Shown: positions 11,513 to 24,127, counted from the first letter of the stretch. The stretch is 64,000 bases of DNA from Floccularia luteovirens (GCA_009739215.1 VSJF01000003.1:558001-622000), one strand, 5' to 3'. Notes: a model not told the origin generated them from the letters alone. Translations and numbers: made by a program.

Positions 11513-12071
11513 ATGTCAGACTCCCGCGGAAAAGCCTGGCCTCTTGCCGATGCTGAATTGACCAACTCTGTAAGTTGGTCAATGTCTGTTGATCAGATAA
11601 TTTTATACTCAAAACTTCTCTAAAGATTATGGATTTGGTGCAACAGGCTGGTCAGTATAAGCAATTAAAGAAGGGTGCTAATGAAGGTGAGCTATTTCAG
11701 TTTTACGCAAATACTTGGAAAGATGCTTAATTTTGACTGAAATCGCAGCAACGAAAACTCTTAACCGTGGAACTGCAGAATTCATCATCTTGACCGCCGA
11801 CACTGAACCTCTAGAAATTCTTCTTCACCTTCCGCTTCTATGTGAAGAAAAGGTGGGTGATTCTGTTGTTCTTGCAGGCTAACCATATTAACAAGCGGAC
11901 GGTGTTTTGTAGAACGTGCCTTACGTCTTTGTTCCATCAAAAGCAGCACTTGGACGATCTTGTAATGTTTCGAGACCTGTAATTGCAGCCAGTGTCACCA
12001 CTGGTGAGACTAAAGAGCTAGCTAGTCAGATCAATACGATTAAGATTGCTATTGAAAAGCTCCTTGTATAA
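11513..12071 (+). CDS. SNU13: U4 snRNP / box C/D snoRNP protein Snu13 (15.5K)
   Basis: Four exons encode about 126 residues: [19 protein letters not shown], then an L7Ae/NHP2 domain with [57 protein letters not shown] and the terminal [15 protein letters not shown] is the kink-turn RNA recognition segment. The protein nucleates U4 snRNP and box C/D snoRNPs, so it acts in nuclear splicing and nucleolar rRNA methylation. Exon 1 is 11513-11569; the other joins keep phase. Length and motifs are standard. Confidence 0.95.
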
Positions 12072-12222
12072 TTTGTACGCGGCTACCAAATAACTTTTTT
12101 TGCGTAAATATATAAAATTCTGAAAGGACTGAAATTGCTGAGTCAGCGTGAGATTCTGATTCTAAGTTTGCGGAACCTGTTTGGCAGATGACTGCTTTCT
12201 TTCTTCAACATTCTCTTATACC

Positions 12223-13217
12223 ATGTCAGGTATCTGTAGGCCACGTCTCGCTGAGGAGCGTAAACAATGGAGGAAGGATCATCCATTCGTGAGTTTGCGT
12301 GTCCCAAAATCAGGTTGTACAAATAATTAAATTATCAATTCAGGGATTCTACGCCAAACCTGCAAAGGCAGGGGATGGCTCCATGAATTTGATGGAATGG
12401 GAAGTGGGTATTCCAGGTAAACAAGGCGTGAGTAAGCTTTTGCTTGTAGTCTGGTTGACGCGTTCAAAAAAATTTGCTGTGTTGTGCTAATAAAAGTAGC
12501 CCGCGCCTGTCAGTGGCAGGTCTGCTAATGGCACACTGCGTGAATATATAATGCGCATGACTGTAGCTCTGTGATTCGAACTAACGTTCTATCGAATTCT
12601 AGACGGCATGGGAAGGTGGGCTGTACAAACTTGTCATGAACTTCCCGGAAGGTAACACTTCCTTTTGAATTATATAAATCATACGGTACTAATAATTATG
12701 AGATCTATTAGATTACCCATCGAAGCCACCTAAATGTAAGCTTTCCGATTGGGTATATCTGAATTGCAGTGAACTGAGGTTGGCCGTGCCAGGCAAATTT
12801 AACCCACCCCTTTTTCACCCAAATGTCTACCCTTCTGGCACAGTTTGCTTGTCTATTCTTGATGAAGAGAAGTCATGGAAACCAGCAATAACCATCAAAC
12901 AAGTATGAAGTTTGGACCCCAAATTACAATTCACATTCACAGGTTTTATGTCTTCATTAGATTCTTCTGGGAATCCAAGATCTTCTAGATGACCCAAATG
13001 TAAATGACCCTGCGCAAAGCGATGCATATACGATGTTCAAGTAAGTAAATTATGATTATGTGAGGTGCTCCGTTTGATGACCAAACCCTGTCTGCAGAAA
13101 TGATAAACAAGCATACGAGTCAGTGTTGTTGATTGTTCTTTGTTCATTGAATTCATTATAAGACTTGGTAGACGCCGAATTCGACAGCAAGCACGGGATA
13201 ATATTCCCAAGTAACCA
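12223..13217 (+). CDS. UBC9: SUMO-conjugating enzyme E2
   Basis: Eight exons (12223-12288, 12344-12427, 12603-12651, 12712-12735, 12793-12902, 12961-13040, 13098-13118, 13172-13217) give 159 residues, the normal Ubc9 length. Landmarks are [47 protein letters not shown], the HPN motif in [12 protein letters not shown], the catalytic Cys in [18 protein letters not shown], and the C-terminus [11 protein letters not shown]. The [11 protein letters not shown] insertion separates Ubc9 from ubiquitin E2s. It transfers SUMO to lysines, mainly in the nucleus. The exon at 13098-13118 is only 21 nt long. Confidence 0.95.
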
Positions 13218-13421
13218 TGAGAAATAGGGCGATGTCTGTAATTTTGGAGAGTCGTACGAGTATCTGACATGTGTATATTGAGAGAGTAAAAACAAAAGAT
13301 ATTTTGAATAATCACACCCTTAACGCTGTTCATATCCGAAGTTCGCATATGTCCTTAATACTTCTTCCTTGCTTCCACTTTCCTTCACTCGTCCCCCTCA
13401 TCCTTTTGTAAAGGCCTAACC

Positions 13422-14798
13422 ATGGCTGAACTTCCCGTGCTTAATGTACATACTCCGTCAACATCCTTTGCTCTAATTCATTCACGTGCGTTCAACAACA
13501 GGCCCTGATCACATTTTCCCTTAGGATCCTAACAGCCCCTTAGTGACACAGGAATCTCTTGCTTCGCTATTCGACAAGCTCTCCCGTAAAATACAAACCG
13601 AATACTGTGGAAAATATGTAGGCCCCGGGTGGCTTAAATACGAGTTCAACGATACAGTTTGGAACCTCGATGACGGCAAGTTCATATTCACATTGTTTCT
13701 GGACCTTACCAAGACTTTACTCTACATTCAAGAATCCGACTATGCAATATTCACATGGCGACAACAACAACAACAGCAGCAGCAGCAGCACCAGGATGAG
13801 CAACATCACTATCGGCCGACCCGAAAGTCCCCCAATAGCCTCCATCCTCAACCCATACCCTGCCCCCGCCTCCAACACTGCCAGCTGCGCCTCCAACACC
13901 GACTTTACATCTACACGATCCTGATGGTACTCTCCCCATTCCTCCTCAGTACCTCAACCCGACGTTCTATGTCTTTCATTCCCCTCGTGTAAGCCCACCC
14001 TCTTCCTAAACGCTCCCCGGCACCTTCTCGCGGATCTCGCAGGAGTAAAGGACCAAAGGAAACTGTAACAGGAATAGGGCCCCAGGCTGTACCAAAGTTC
14101 AAGCAAGATTTCGAGAAGTTCCACTCTGAGAATGGGGTGCGTACCGTGATGGGCAGTATTGGTCCTGTAAAAGATGGTACGTTGTTTCCGTATATGTTCT
14201 CAGCACTCCTCTTTCTTATGAATTGCTCGAACATACAGTACGGATGCTACTAAGGGCTGGATACCGCCATGTATATATCTCGCGCAAATTCGCTCAGAAA
14301 CATGGCTTCATACCGGCAGATGCTGCTCCTGGGCACTACGGTTATGGTGGACTTGTCAACATAGGAGTGTGGCCGATCACGCTCACACCATCTTCCTCAT
14401 CTTTACCCTCGTCAATTGACCACACACAACTTCACGCATCTGCCCCTTTATCGAGATCTTCACGCTCAGCATCACCAATCCTCAAAACTAACGGCAGCAT
14501 ACTTGGTAATGGTCTAGTCAATGGAATAACCAAACAGAACTCCTTAAGAAATAAACCTATGCGAGGGATAGATATGCATGATGCCCATACAGGTCCAAAG
14601 CCAACGATGATTCAAGTGTATCTATCTGAAGAACCACATTTTGACGTCGTTCTGGGCCGTTCTTTCTTCGACAAGCGACAGATAAGGACGAGCAAGCTAG
14701 ACTTAACAGACGTGGTATGTCTAGACACAGGCGAGAAGATCGAGTGCGAACTGGTCATTCTCAAGGATGGCAGAGGCGAGATTGTCACTGTCACTTGA
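13422..14798 (+). CDS. Unrecognised conserved-looking protein, polyQ, possible retropepsin-like C-terminal domain
   Basis: Exons 13422-13445, 13525-13675, 13733-13988, 14043-14176 and 14239-14798 join in phase to 374 residues. The second intron (13676-13732) has a GC donor (G|GCAAGT). If it were retained, 19 residues would be added without a stop. The N-terminal part contains PGWLKYEFNDTVWNLDDES DYAIFTW-type sequence, then nine Gln and a His/Pro/Arg-rich linker. The C-terminal part has RHVYISRKFAQKHGFIPAD, a variable Ser-rich insert, then HFDVVLGRSFFDKRQI. The pattern (short strand, LGRSF-type strand) recalls retropepsin folds, but I see no DSG/DTG catalytic motif. No function assigned. Codon frames within 13760-13988 are ambiguous in character, though this frame alone gives a consistent model. 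Confidence 0.65.
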
Positions 14799-15091
14799 TC
14801 ATGGAGTTTTTAGATTTGACAGCCCGAGCGTGGGTTCATGATTCTTAGATGTGTGGATGGGAGAATGGACCTCCGATGTTGTAGTTTAAATTTTGTCAGC
14901 GCTCATATTTCTTTAATTGTCCATGCTATATGCACGAGTTAATCAGTCTTCAGAGTGAATAGAACGGGGGTTTTATATTGCGTTGAAAATATGGGGCAGC
15001 AAATTGAATTAGCTATGAATAAATGCAAGGTTGCTAATTATGCGAGTTTGTAAATGCCCGAAAGTTCGATGATTAATAGCATATACTAAGA

Positions 15092-16046
15092 TTACCGCAG
15101 CTTCATGCGTTCAGCGCGTGTAGCCTGTTCGGTTTTGTCAGAATTTGGACCGACTTGGATGTGTTATATTTCTCACCTTTCGTCTTTTCTTTAGCCTAAG
15201 AAAAGAAAATGATAAAGATGGTCAGCTATCAGTAGGAAAGCGTACAAGCCAGTACACTTACTTATGCTTTTTCATCTTCTTTCGTCGTTTCCTCTTAGTG
15301 CTATCCATCAACACTTCCTCCCATTCCCTATTCCACTCTTCCTGTAGATTCACGCGATCTGGCTCTTGATTAACATCAAGCCCAAGACGTCTGAGAGTAT
15401 CTTCCCATGCTACAGTGGCGCCTGCTTTATGCATCGTCAAAGCTCGGGTGAGCTGGCGGGCAGCCTCGGCGTCGGCGTCAATAGATGTATCGGGTGATAC
15501 GCTTTCATGAAAAGATGACTTATTATGCTCTTTTTGTTGTTGTTCTAAGGCAGAGAATAGAGATGTGCCAGGTGGTACAGAATGCAGGATTGATGACGGG
15601 TGTGACAGGAGGAGAAGCGGGCGGTGTAGGGAGAAAAATTCATGTAGTTTGAATTCTTTGGATTTGATCATAGGATGTAGGTGGTTATGGAGAACTGGCT
15701 GGTTGGAATGTGTGTAGGCATCTGGGATGTGTGAAGCAGAATCATCGCTGGTACTGTTTGTGCTGGATGACGATGGCGACGCAGCTGCTGGACCCGAAGC
15801 GTTGGACTGGGGATCAGCGACACCACGAAGAGTGCCTTCTGTACTTGAAGTATTCCCGCTCACGATAGCGTCTTGTTGTGCGTCATTCTTTGGGTCTGGA
15901 TTTGTATTGTTCTTCGTGGTGACTACTGGTGATTTTGGAGGCTTTGAAGAGTTGAAGTACCTGCCACCACCTGGTTTTGAAGAGAAAAAAGAGGAGTAGG
16001 ACCTGCGTGCGGCAGGACGTAGTAAGAGACGGGAGAGGAGAGGCAT
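15092..16046 (-). CDS. COX24: Mitochondrial small-subunit protein mS38 / Cox24 family
   Basis: Three exons, 15262-16046, 15177-15195 and 15092-15124, 278 residues. The start MPLLSRLLLRPAARRSYSSF is a mitochondrial presequence. The middle is low-complexity and Ser/Asn-rich. The C-terminus, assembled across two tiny exons, is DSTKRKRRKKMKKHK followed by LKKRRKATRAERMKLR, the very basic signature of the Cox24/AURKAIP1/mS38 family, which binds mitoribosomal RNA and is needed for COX1 translation in yeast. The signature appears only when the 19-nt exon and the 33-nt last exon are included, which supports the model. Confidence 0.85.
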
Positions 16047-18294
16047 GTGTGGCCCAGTACCGCCCCGCTGTTGACTGATAAAGCGTTTGGAGAGAGGCTC
16101 GGTTCGTCGGTTTAGAAAAAAGAAACCACGTGATGCTTGATTGATGACCCACGCTGGCTCCGTTTCCGTCTCCGTTGTCGATTATCAACGTTTGTAAAGC
16201 AGCGGAACGCCTGATTGCACCTCAAACACTAGATAAGCATACCATACCCCGTACTTTGCTCTGATCTCTATGGGCACAACCCACACTTTTCTCATTTCAC
16301 CGATGCTACTTGCGCTGCTCGGACTACATTTACGCGACTATGCTCCGTCGGCTCACCGTTTATCTAAATGGTCAAGTGTGTAATGGAATTCTGGTCTCCC
16401 TGTTGTAATGATTCGAACACGGAATACATATGCTCACAGTGCCAACACGATAAAATATAGGGCCATCACTGGGTGCCTCAGTCAGCTATCATTCACTTTG
16501 TATTACTCTTATGCTTCTTCTTGGAAGGACCATACACTTGACAGCAAAGCACCTCGGCCGAAAGAATATTTATCGATCTTTCGAAGTACGAGTCCCCGTC
16601 TTCTATTCTTTCACGCCCTCTTCGGTTTTTACTTATACCCCTTCCCATAACACAACTGCCGCCGCCATGTGTGTTCGTTTCTGGGCCTCGGGAGTCCAAC
16701 ATGGCAAAAATTGAGATAGAAGACTGTAAAGTACAACCACAGGTTTACTGAGGCCACACCTTCACATAAGGTTTATACGGCATGATCATGATTGATATGA
16801 TGTCTAGATACAAATCAAAATGTAAGGTGAACTTAATCCAAACATGTTGACATTGCAATGGTCTCCTGATATGCGCCAAAACTTTCTGATATTCAATGTA
16901 TCAGATATCGACAGGAATGCGCATCATTATCACCGCTTGACATATCTAAAAGATCGATAAGGGTGATGTGATCAAATTACATTTTCAATGCATAAGTAGG
17001 TCGGTATCTCGATATCTTGGAAGCAGCTACCTCCTTATGACAACCATCTTTTTAGCTCTCGATTAACCCCAGCAATGTATTGATTCATACGGCCCTTCAC
17101 GGATTCTAGCTTGCTTGTCCGGAGAAAACTCACGGCAAACTGAAAAGGGATCCATTCCTAACTCGAGAGATATCAAACCCACAGCCATGAAGAAGATTTA
17201 TCATACACGAGAAGACCATTCCAGAAATAAAGACTGTAAAACTAAAAGTATCATAGTTGCCGAGATCAAAGCTCGATGGTACAGGCCTGTCTGTAAATTT
17301 ATTCCCGCTACCTTTAGGTAAGGGGTCTTACAGTTCACTAAATTTCAATTTTCCTGTCATTTCCCATACAACACGTGTGTTTCAGTTCCTTCTCACTCAT
17401 CTTCCTCTTTTTTGGATGTCGTATACAAAGTTCTACGTCATAAACCAAAGCTGTATGTAGTATTCCACTGCGATTCATGATGATGATGTTTATTGGGTTT
17501 TTTGGAACAGATGATGTGGTTAACTTTGATGATTTGTCGACGATGTTACGAAAGTTTTCCAAAAATTAGAAAAGATGAGTAACCATGTTATCAAAAATGT
17601 TGCTGAGCGTCATGGCTTAACTTTTCTGAGGTCATCCAGTACCTGTCTTATGAAAATGCGTTTACAAACCAAAATAACTGATGAAAACAGCTCTAATCAT
17701 GACATTAAATACATGATGTCCCAAGTCTCGGTCAGGACATTAGTTTATCATTAAGTCGAAAATAATGTACCTCACTACGTAACTACTGTACGTACAATAC
17801 ATATCACGAAGATAATACTTCCCAAGACACCGACAAAAACTGTTGGAATCAACTAATATACCGCAAGTAGTGGTACCTCAATGTACATCGCACTTCAACC
17901 AGAACCCAGAAAATAACCCGTCGGTAGCAGGCGCTGCCGTGCAGAAAGGACGGCCTTATGGGATTATTAATATATACGGTGTCTTACTGTATATAAATAA
18001 CGACTTCCTGGTACATGTGCAAATATCATTTCATTGAACTGTTATTCATCAACCAACAGCACCAATAATCTCATCACTCAAACCGATCACTTTCCTAAAT
18101 CCGCCGTTAAGCAACATTTACGGAATCATAATCACAAGTTGAGTACTATAGTACGTTAAATTCAATGATTTGTTATCATTATATGATATGTATCGAGTGC
18201 AGCATTTGATTTTTGTTTTCTAATCCCTGATATCCGTACATAGTCTCCGAGTCTGTTTACAAATCCCTGATACTTCCCAGAGTTTGGTAAACAT
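16047..18294. other. Gene-poor intergenic region
   Basis: About 2.2 kb between the 5' end of COX24 and the 3' end of CLP1. AT-rich, with no frame showing splice-consistent homology. One short frame at 16667-16714 (MCVRFWASGVQHGKN) is preceded by gccgccgcc, a strong start context, but is too short to call. No tRNA, snoRNA or repeat array was recognised. Confidence 0.45.
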
Positions 18295-20247
18295 CTACTG
18301 ATCTTGCCATTCATATGACCCAACGATAGCCGTTCGCCCGACAACCGAGCCCTGGTTAGGAGCAAGTATCGTCATCTTCTTGCGGGGAATATCAATGTTG
18401 GTCCTGAGCGCCAAAAATGAGTAAGTCATCTCGTATAAGTTATTTTAGACACATACACAATAAGAAAACCAGTTACAGTGAGGTCAAGTAGTTCCTCGTC
18501 GTATCGCTCGTTCTCGTCCGGATCAGGAGGTGCCAGCAAAGCAAGAACTGCATTCAGTAGTCCGGATCCAGGCAAAGCGGGGTCTATAGGTACTGGCTGC
18601 ATCTCGGATACAACCCGGGTCGCCCCAATTGGTAATGCAGAAGACGGAGCCATCGTTTCTGGAATGTGATTATCAGAATATATATATGGAACAAAACAAA
18701 TATGCAACTGACCTGCACCTATTCTAAATATCGATAAGTCGCTGAAATTAATCACAGTTGATGAGGGTGAGAGGACTACATCTGTCAGCGCTTCTCCACC
18801 CAGAGTCCCATCTGTTATCCCGGGTGGTGCTTTTATTACCTGACCATACATATACGTATGGAGCTGATAATTATGGACCCTTTCCCGGTAATTGTGGTCT
18901 AGTTCAACAACCTTGAGAAACGTTGGTCATGAGGTTATTGTGTTTAACCGAGAAGAGTGTGGACACATACACCACCTGATTTCGGGATTTTTACGACTGT
19001 GTGGTGTTTACTGTATGTGCGCTGCATCTCGACATAGAGTTTTTCATGTCCCACTACCAAAATAACATTAACTTATGCACATTACATTAGCAAGGACCAA
19101 TAACAAGGATTTTCTTTACAAACCTCTAAATGCGTCCACACACGCTTTGATTAGTTTTTGGCGTTGTTCATTGCTCCCTGAACCTGCTGCGAATGCAGAC
19201 GGAGTATCGACGATGACTCCAGAGACATAAACTGAGAGGTTATGTACAGATTTCAATGTACTGTACTTTTAACAGAACAATGACCAAATAACTAACGTTG
19301 TGAGTTTTGTTCCAATCTGTCGTTAATGTTTTCCCCGATATTGCGTATTAATCTATCCATCAAGAGTATGTTTTTCTTGGCTTCTGGGTGTCCGTACCAA
19401 TAAACCAAAGGAACAAGTGCGTTGGACGACATCGCCATTGGGGCAGAAGTTGCAGCAGATCCCAAAGGGTTTGCTGGTGAATATGTCGTGATAGGACTGG
19501 ACACCGGCGCTACAGATAGTGCTCCTGGAGCGGCCCACCCACCCTAAACAAAGAGAAACCAAATAGGTTGGGAATAGTTCACGAGGTATCTTATATTATA
19601 ATGCACACTTACCTCGCTTGGGTCAACATTCACAATGAGAGGCGACCAACCTTGTCCAGATCGTACTGCATAGTTTGCAAGGATTTTACATACAGTCGTC
19701 TTTCCCGAATTCTCAGGTCCCAATATGAGAACTCGGGGTGGGTCGTCAGGTGCAGCGGGATTATCACCTTGGGGTGGGGAGCCGCGCTGTTTCCTTAGCG
19801 CACGAACTCGCATCTGTTCAAATGCTATATGTAGATTAGCATAGGGAGCCATTGGTGTTTCGTCAGAGATGTATTCCGTTGAAGGATGACCTGTAACGTG
19901 CATACATGGCACATTAAGGAAAGCTGTATGGTCCAGGGGGGGTTAAGAACTCATCTCAATAGTGCATCCTTCCCAAGTGAACAGCGCAGCCTTGCATTCG
20001 AAGCCAAACAAATATGTTTTGCCCTCCACGAGTTCTGCTCCAAAAATTTCTGCGGTACCATGCAAGAGCTGTTCGTATGTAAGGGTTTGATATGTCCATT
20101 TGAAGGCGTTCTAGATACGAAGATAAAATAAGATCGGAGGCATACCTTTATTGCAAGCGAAGCTCCTGGATCAAGCTCGAACCTGTATTCTGACTCCGGG
20201 TCAAGAACCCATTCTTTCGTTTCAGAGGTTGATTCTTCCTTCGACAT
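18295..20247 (-). CDS. CLP1: mRNA cleavage/polyadenylation factor Clp1 (RNA 5'-hydroxyl kinase family)
   Basis: The multi-exon minus-strand gene starts MSKEESTSETKEWVLDPESE and ends APNQG...GSYEWQDQ. The N-terminal domain (YRFELDPG, FGAELVEGKTYLFGFECK) is followed by a P-loop in RVLILGPENSGKTTVCKIL, then LIVNVDPSEGG and the kinase core, with VSGVIVDTPSAF and LIKACVDAF, and a C-terminal domain with RKKMTILAPNQGSVVGRTAI. Clp1 belongs to cleavage factor IA with Pcf11; the human orthologue phosphorylates RNA 5' ends, the yeast one is inactive. The intact GKT suggests ATP binding. Activity is not decidable from sequence. Nuclear. Confidence 0.93.
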
Positions 20248-20999
20248 TGATCTTGCACCTAAAATGATAACTGAAAGCTGAAAAGTTAGTAGTAGCTAAC
20301 CCACTGTGAGCGGGGGCAATATGGTCAAGCGCTTTATAACTTGCTTCAATGGCAACAACCAATGAACTGGTCACTCAATTCGGACAGTACGCTGACTGCG
20401 ATGAGGGTCATAAGCATACTTAGTTGGAAGGAAATAACCGCATAAATGCAAACCCTGCGTAAAGGTTACAATTCCACGTGACTCTGAAGTTTAATTTTGT
20501 TTTTTTTTTCAGCAAAAGTTAGTGCCAAACAGCAAACACCGCAATCAACGGCGTCGTCCTTCTGTATTCATTAAACGTACTTAACTGCACGGATGGTTTT
20601 GACTTGAATAAATTGCTAGTGATGTGTATCTTGCTTCGGACGCAATGTCAAAGAATTACAAAGGTACGTTATTTTTGCATTTGTATTTGTAAATTTAGCT
20701 TTCCCCCATGTGGGCGCCAGCTGCGCCATGGCAAATCACTCCAAACTCATCCAAGCAACAAGAACACAGTGTTACCAAAAGGACGACATCATCGGGGTGA
20801 AGGTCTGACAATCGCCTGTCATTGAAATAGCCGCGTGGAAGGGCGTGGAAGACGGCATTGGCTACTATGCGAACAATCAATCTCGAACCCAAATTTAACT
20901 GCATAAAACTTATCGGTCAATAAAGCAGTCCTTCCATCAATTATATAAAATCTCAGGTTTCCCAGACCTTTCCCCTTGCTGTCTTCCTTCCTAACAGCT
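20248..20999. other. Divergent intergenic region CLP1 / MFS transporter
   Basis: About 750 bp containing the promoters of both flanking genes. A TATATAAAA box lies at 20942-20950 for the MFS gene. No other gene was seen. Confidence 0.45.
20942..20950 (+). promoter_or_regulatory. TATA box of MFS transporter gene
   Basis: TATATAAAA, about 50 nt upstream of the ATG at 21000, a usual spacing for a short 5' leader. Confidence 0.5.
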
Positions 21000-23607
21000 A
21001 TGGATTCCTCCAGTGAGCACTCTGAAAAGCAGCACACTCACCTTCACACACGTCACGTCACTGCCAGTGATGTCGACGTCGCTGCAGAAGTTGCACCTGA
21101 AATGGATAAGCCAATTGATCCTGCAGTAGCTCGGCGGCTGAAGTACGTCCTTCGCATTACTTCTAAGCTTATAGTGTTCTCTGATATTCGCTCCTCAACA
21201 AAGATGGAAGATAGATTTGCACCTCATGCCCCTGATGTGTCGTGAGTCAACGTCATATATGATATCTTCATTCATGTCCCTAACATTTCCCTTCCAGTCT
21301 TGTATTTGTATGTGTGATAAGCGCTTTCTGTTTCGTACATCGCTCATTGTGAAGAAAGAATGGTATTCGCTGACAAAACCACCTTGGGACAGTCAGCAGT
21401 TTTGGGAATCATGTAAGCTCCCCATTATCACCATAAATCGCCCCGCTTATTCATCTGACAGACCTGGCGCCCACCTTAACCAAAACCAATTTAACTGGCT
21501 TGGGACAATATTTTACCTCAGCTTCTTGGTGTTTCAAGTTAGCTTTTTCTTTGTTACCCAATAGTCCATTACTGATGGATTCCAAAGTATCCCCAAAATC
21601 TCGCTTTGCAACGATTTCCGGTAGGGAAATGGATGAGGTAAGTTCATACACATTATCTAACCGAAGTTTGGATATGACGATATTCTTTTAGCATAAACAT
21701 TTTCATTTGGGCTGTTGCACTCCTGTCTCATGCAGCATGCAAATCCTTTGGTGCACTTTTTGCTGTTAGATTTATCATGGGGGCTTGCGAAGGTAAGGTT
21801 GTTTATTGTTCATTGGGTTGTTCCACTCACGTCTTGTTGGAACAGGCGCAATAACTCCCGGGTTTATGATCGTAACATCAATGTTCTATACTCGCGCAGA
21901 ACAGACTAGAAGGGTTGGTTATTGGTGTAAGCTGTCCCCCTGTCATTCTTGTAACAGCACGGCTTAACTGTTGACACAGTTTTAATGAACGGACTTGCTA
22001 TAATATTTCTCGGCTTCGTTGCGTTTGGTGTATTGCATGCAAAGGTCAGTCACCGTCCCCTTTTCAGTAAACATAGAAGCTGACTTCATTTTATAAGACT
22101 ACTAAATTCATGCCTTGGCAATGGTCAGCTACTTGAAGCATATGACATAATTTCCTTTCTGATGAACGCTGCAGGTTGATGGCAATAACTGGCATAATCA
22201 CGTTTATCACATCCATTCTCTTTTGGTAAGTGGCAATGTGCACTTCACCTCTTCTACAAGTACAAGGATCTTCTTACACTTTCCAAAAATAGGTTCTTCT
22301 TCCCTGACTCTCCTACAAATGCAAAATTCTTAACGCCAGAGGAACGGTCCCTTGCCGTTCTACGGATCAAAGGCAATCAGTCGGGTGTAGAGAATAAACA
22401 CTGGAAGAAGGACCAGTAAGTCTATCATGGGTATCACTGGGCAAACCCTCTTATAGGATTCGGTCCATTTAAGATTTATTGAAACCTTCCGTGATCCAAA
22501 AACCCTTGTTCTATTCTTATTTGCTGCCATTGCGTAGGTTTCATTCGATGTCCACTGATTTTACAATGCCCCCTGACGATAATTCCTTTGTCCAGATGCG
22601 TTTTCAACTCAGTACGCATGTACATTTCATTGTACAGAAACGATAACTGACGATCATCCACAGTTGAGTAATCAAAGACAGCTTATTATTAATGAGTTCG
22701 GATTTACGCCCATTAAAACGACCCTGATTGGATGTGTTGATGGAGTTGTTGAAAGTGCGCAAAGACCGTTGAACTCCTTGTTTCGTTTCTGGACTAATAA
22801 AATTTTTGTCATCTAGTCCTTGCCATATGGCTTTGTGTTACCCTTGCATCCATTCCTCGCATAGGACGCGGGTTTGGCGGTGCAGTGATGTTCATTCCCG
22901 GGATTCTCGGTGCCATCCTGGTTATCACACTTCCGTTCCACAACAAAATCGGCCTTTTGTTCTCGTATTGGATATCTAGTAAGATCAAAATTTAGGTGTT
23001 TCGCGGGTTGAATAATTGGCTAATGACGTATCTGCTTAGTTTTCTCCATCACGCCTTACCCGGTGTTTCTCGCCTGGGTCAGTCAAGTTACTGCCGGTCA
23101 CACAAAGAGTATGTTTTGATTTGACATGATACGTCGCGCGGATCTAACTAACCGATATCAATAGAAGTGACGACTAACGCCATTGTTATGATCGGTTATT
23201 GTATCGGAAACGCTGCCGGTCCATTTATGTGGAAGAAGCAGTATCAGCCAAGGTAAATCCAAATGACGCATGTATCAGATTTCCAGGTCTAAACGTTTGG
23301 ATTTCAGAAATCGGATTCCTTGGATTGTTATCGCTTCAACTTCACTTGCCTCAGGGATATTGATGGTGATACTCCGATACATGCTTATATTCGAAAACAA
23401 GAAACGCGACAACGAGCCGCATGACGACACTTATGATGACGTTTTCCTTACCCTGGAAAAGGAAGATGGAACAATGACTGAAAAGAAAGTAGACAGAGTA
23501 AGGTTTCTCGTCTCAGCGCATAATCATCCTGCTGACCAACCTTGTTTTCACAGTCATTTTTGGACCTTACTGACAAGCAAAATCGGGATTTCAGATACGT
23601 TTTCTAA
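21000..23607 (+). CDS. MFS transporter, allantoate permease (Dal5/ACS) family
   Basis: Start ATG at 21000 (MDSSSEHSEKQHTHLHTR). First exons are 21000-21142, 21204-21241, 21298-21307 (10 nt), 21359-21412, 21462-21537 and then 21588 onward. They assemble the diagnostic start of the Dal5 family: LKWKIDLHLMPLMC, LLYLMVFADKTTLGQSAVLG, NQFNWLGTIFYL. Later parts read YPQNLALQRFPVGKWM, RFIMGACEGAITPGFM, FFFPDSPTNAKFLTPEER and GYCIGNAAGPFMWKKQYQPR. About 12 membrane helices are expected with a charged cytosolic C-terminus ending at 23607. Family members import organic anions such as allantoate, nicotinate, biotin or pantothenate; the substrate here is unknown. Plasma membrane, proton symport likely. 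Confidence 0.9.
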
Positions 23608-24127
23608 AAGCACTATTTCTTGCATATATAGTTGAATGTTAGATGATAAAAAGATCATGTTTTGTATATACACATTATCATAGTAACTACTATTTCTATC
23701 TATAATTCTGCACGTGAGATCAGAAGGTCCCGGTCAACATTCGGCCAGCCTTGTCATTCTTTTTTGTGGTTCTCAACGCCCCATTGCTCTGATTGGCGTG
23801 TATGGCATATGTGGGTTTACCTATAACAAGCTTGAAAGCTCGGCCACGTAAAATCAGCATGTTCATCTTATAACTACTGGTGCGTGAATCCGGGATCTCA
23901 TACAGCAATTCTTATCGTAGAAAATATCGCGAAAGAGCAGGTGCAAGCATTTTTTGTGCTTAACTTGGTTCATCTGATTTCAACGACGTTAAAGAACATT
24001 CTTTTCAAAGTCCCACTACAAAATTTATTTCATGGGTTAACAAGCAATCTAATATCATATTTCCGGCAAAGTTTTATCGACAGCTAATTTACGCATCAGG
24101 TCAAGACATAGCGGTTGTAGTCCATAC
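23608..24127. other. Convergent intergenic region, nothing recognised
   Basis: About 520 bp between the 3' ends of the MFS transporter and the hydrophobin; no coding or RNA signal seen. Confidence 0.4.

Noticed and set aside
12565..12590. GATTCGAAC resembles a tRNA B box.
   Set aside because: It lies in a UBC9 intron and no tRNA cloverleaf can be drawn around it.
13760..13990. An alternative reading frame (LHLHDPDGTLPIPPQYLNPT) looks more protein-like than the annotated polyQ frame.
   Set aside because: It cannot be joined to the downstream exon: the only good intron (13989-14042) would lead it into a stop, while the annotated frame joins in phase over all five exons. I keep the annotated frame but lowered confidence.
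16400..16440. GTTCGAATC on the minus strand resembles a tRNA T-loop.
   Set aside because: The flanking bases do not form a T-stem, there is no box A at the right distance, and the acceptor stem does not pair.
17115..17321. Lysine-rich open frame in the 16-18.3 kb gap.
   Set aside because: No start context, no continuing exon, no recognisable motif.
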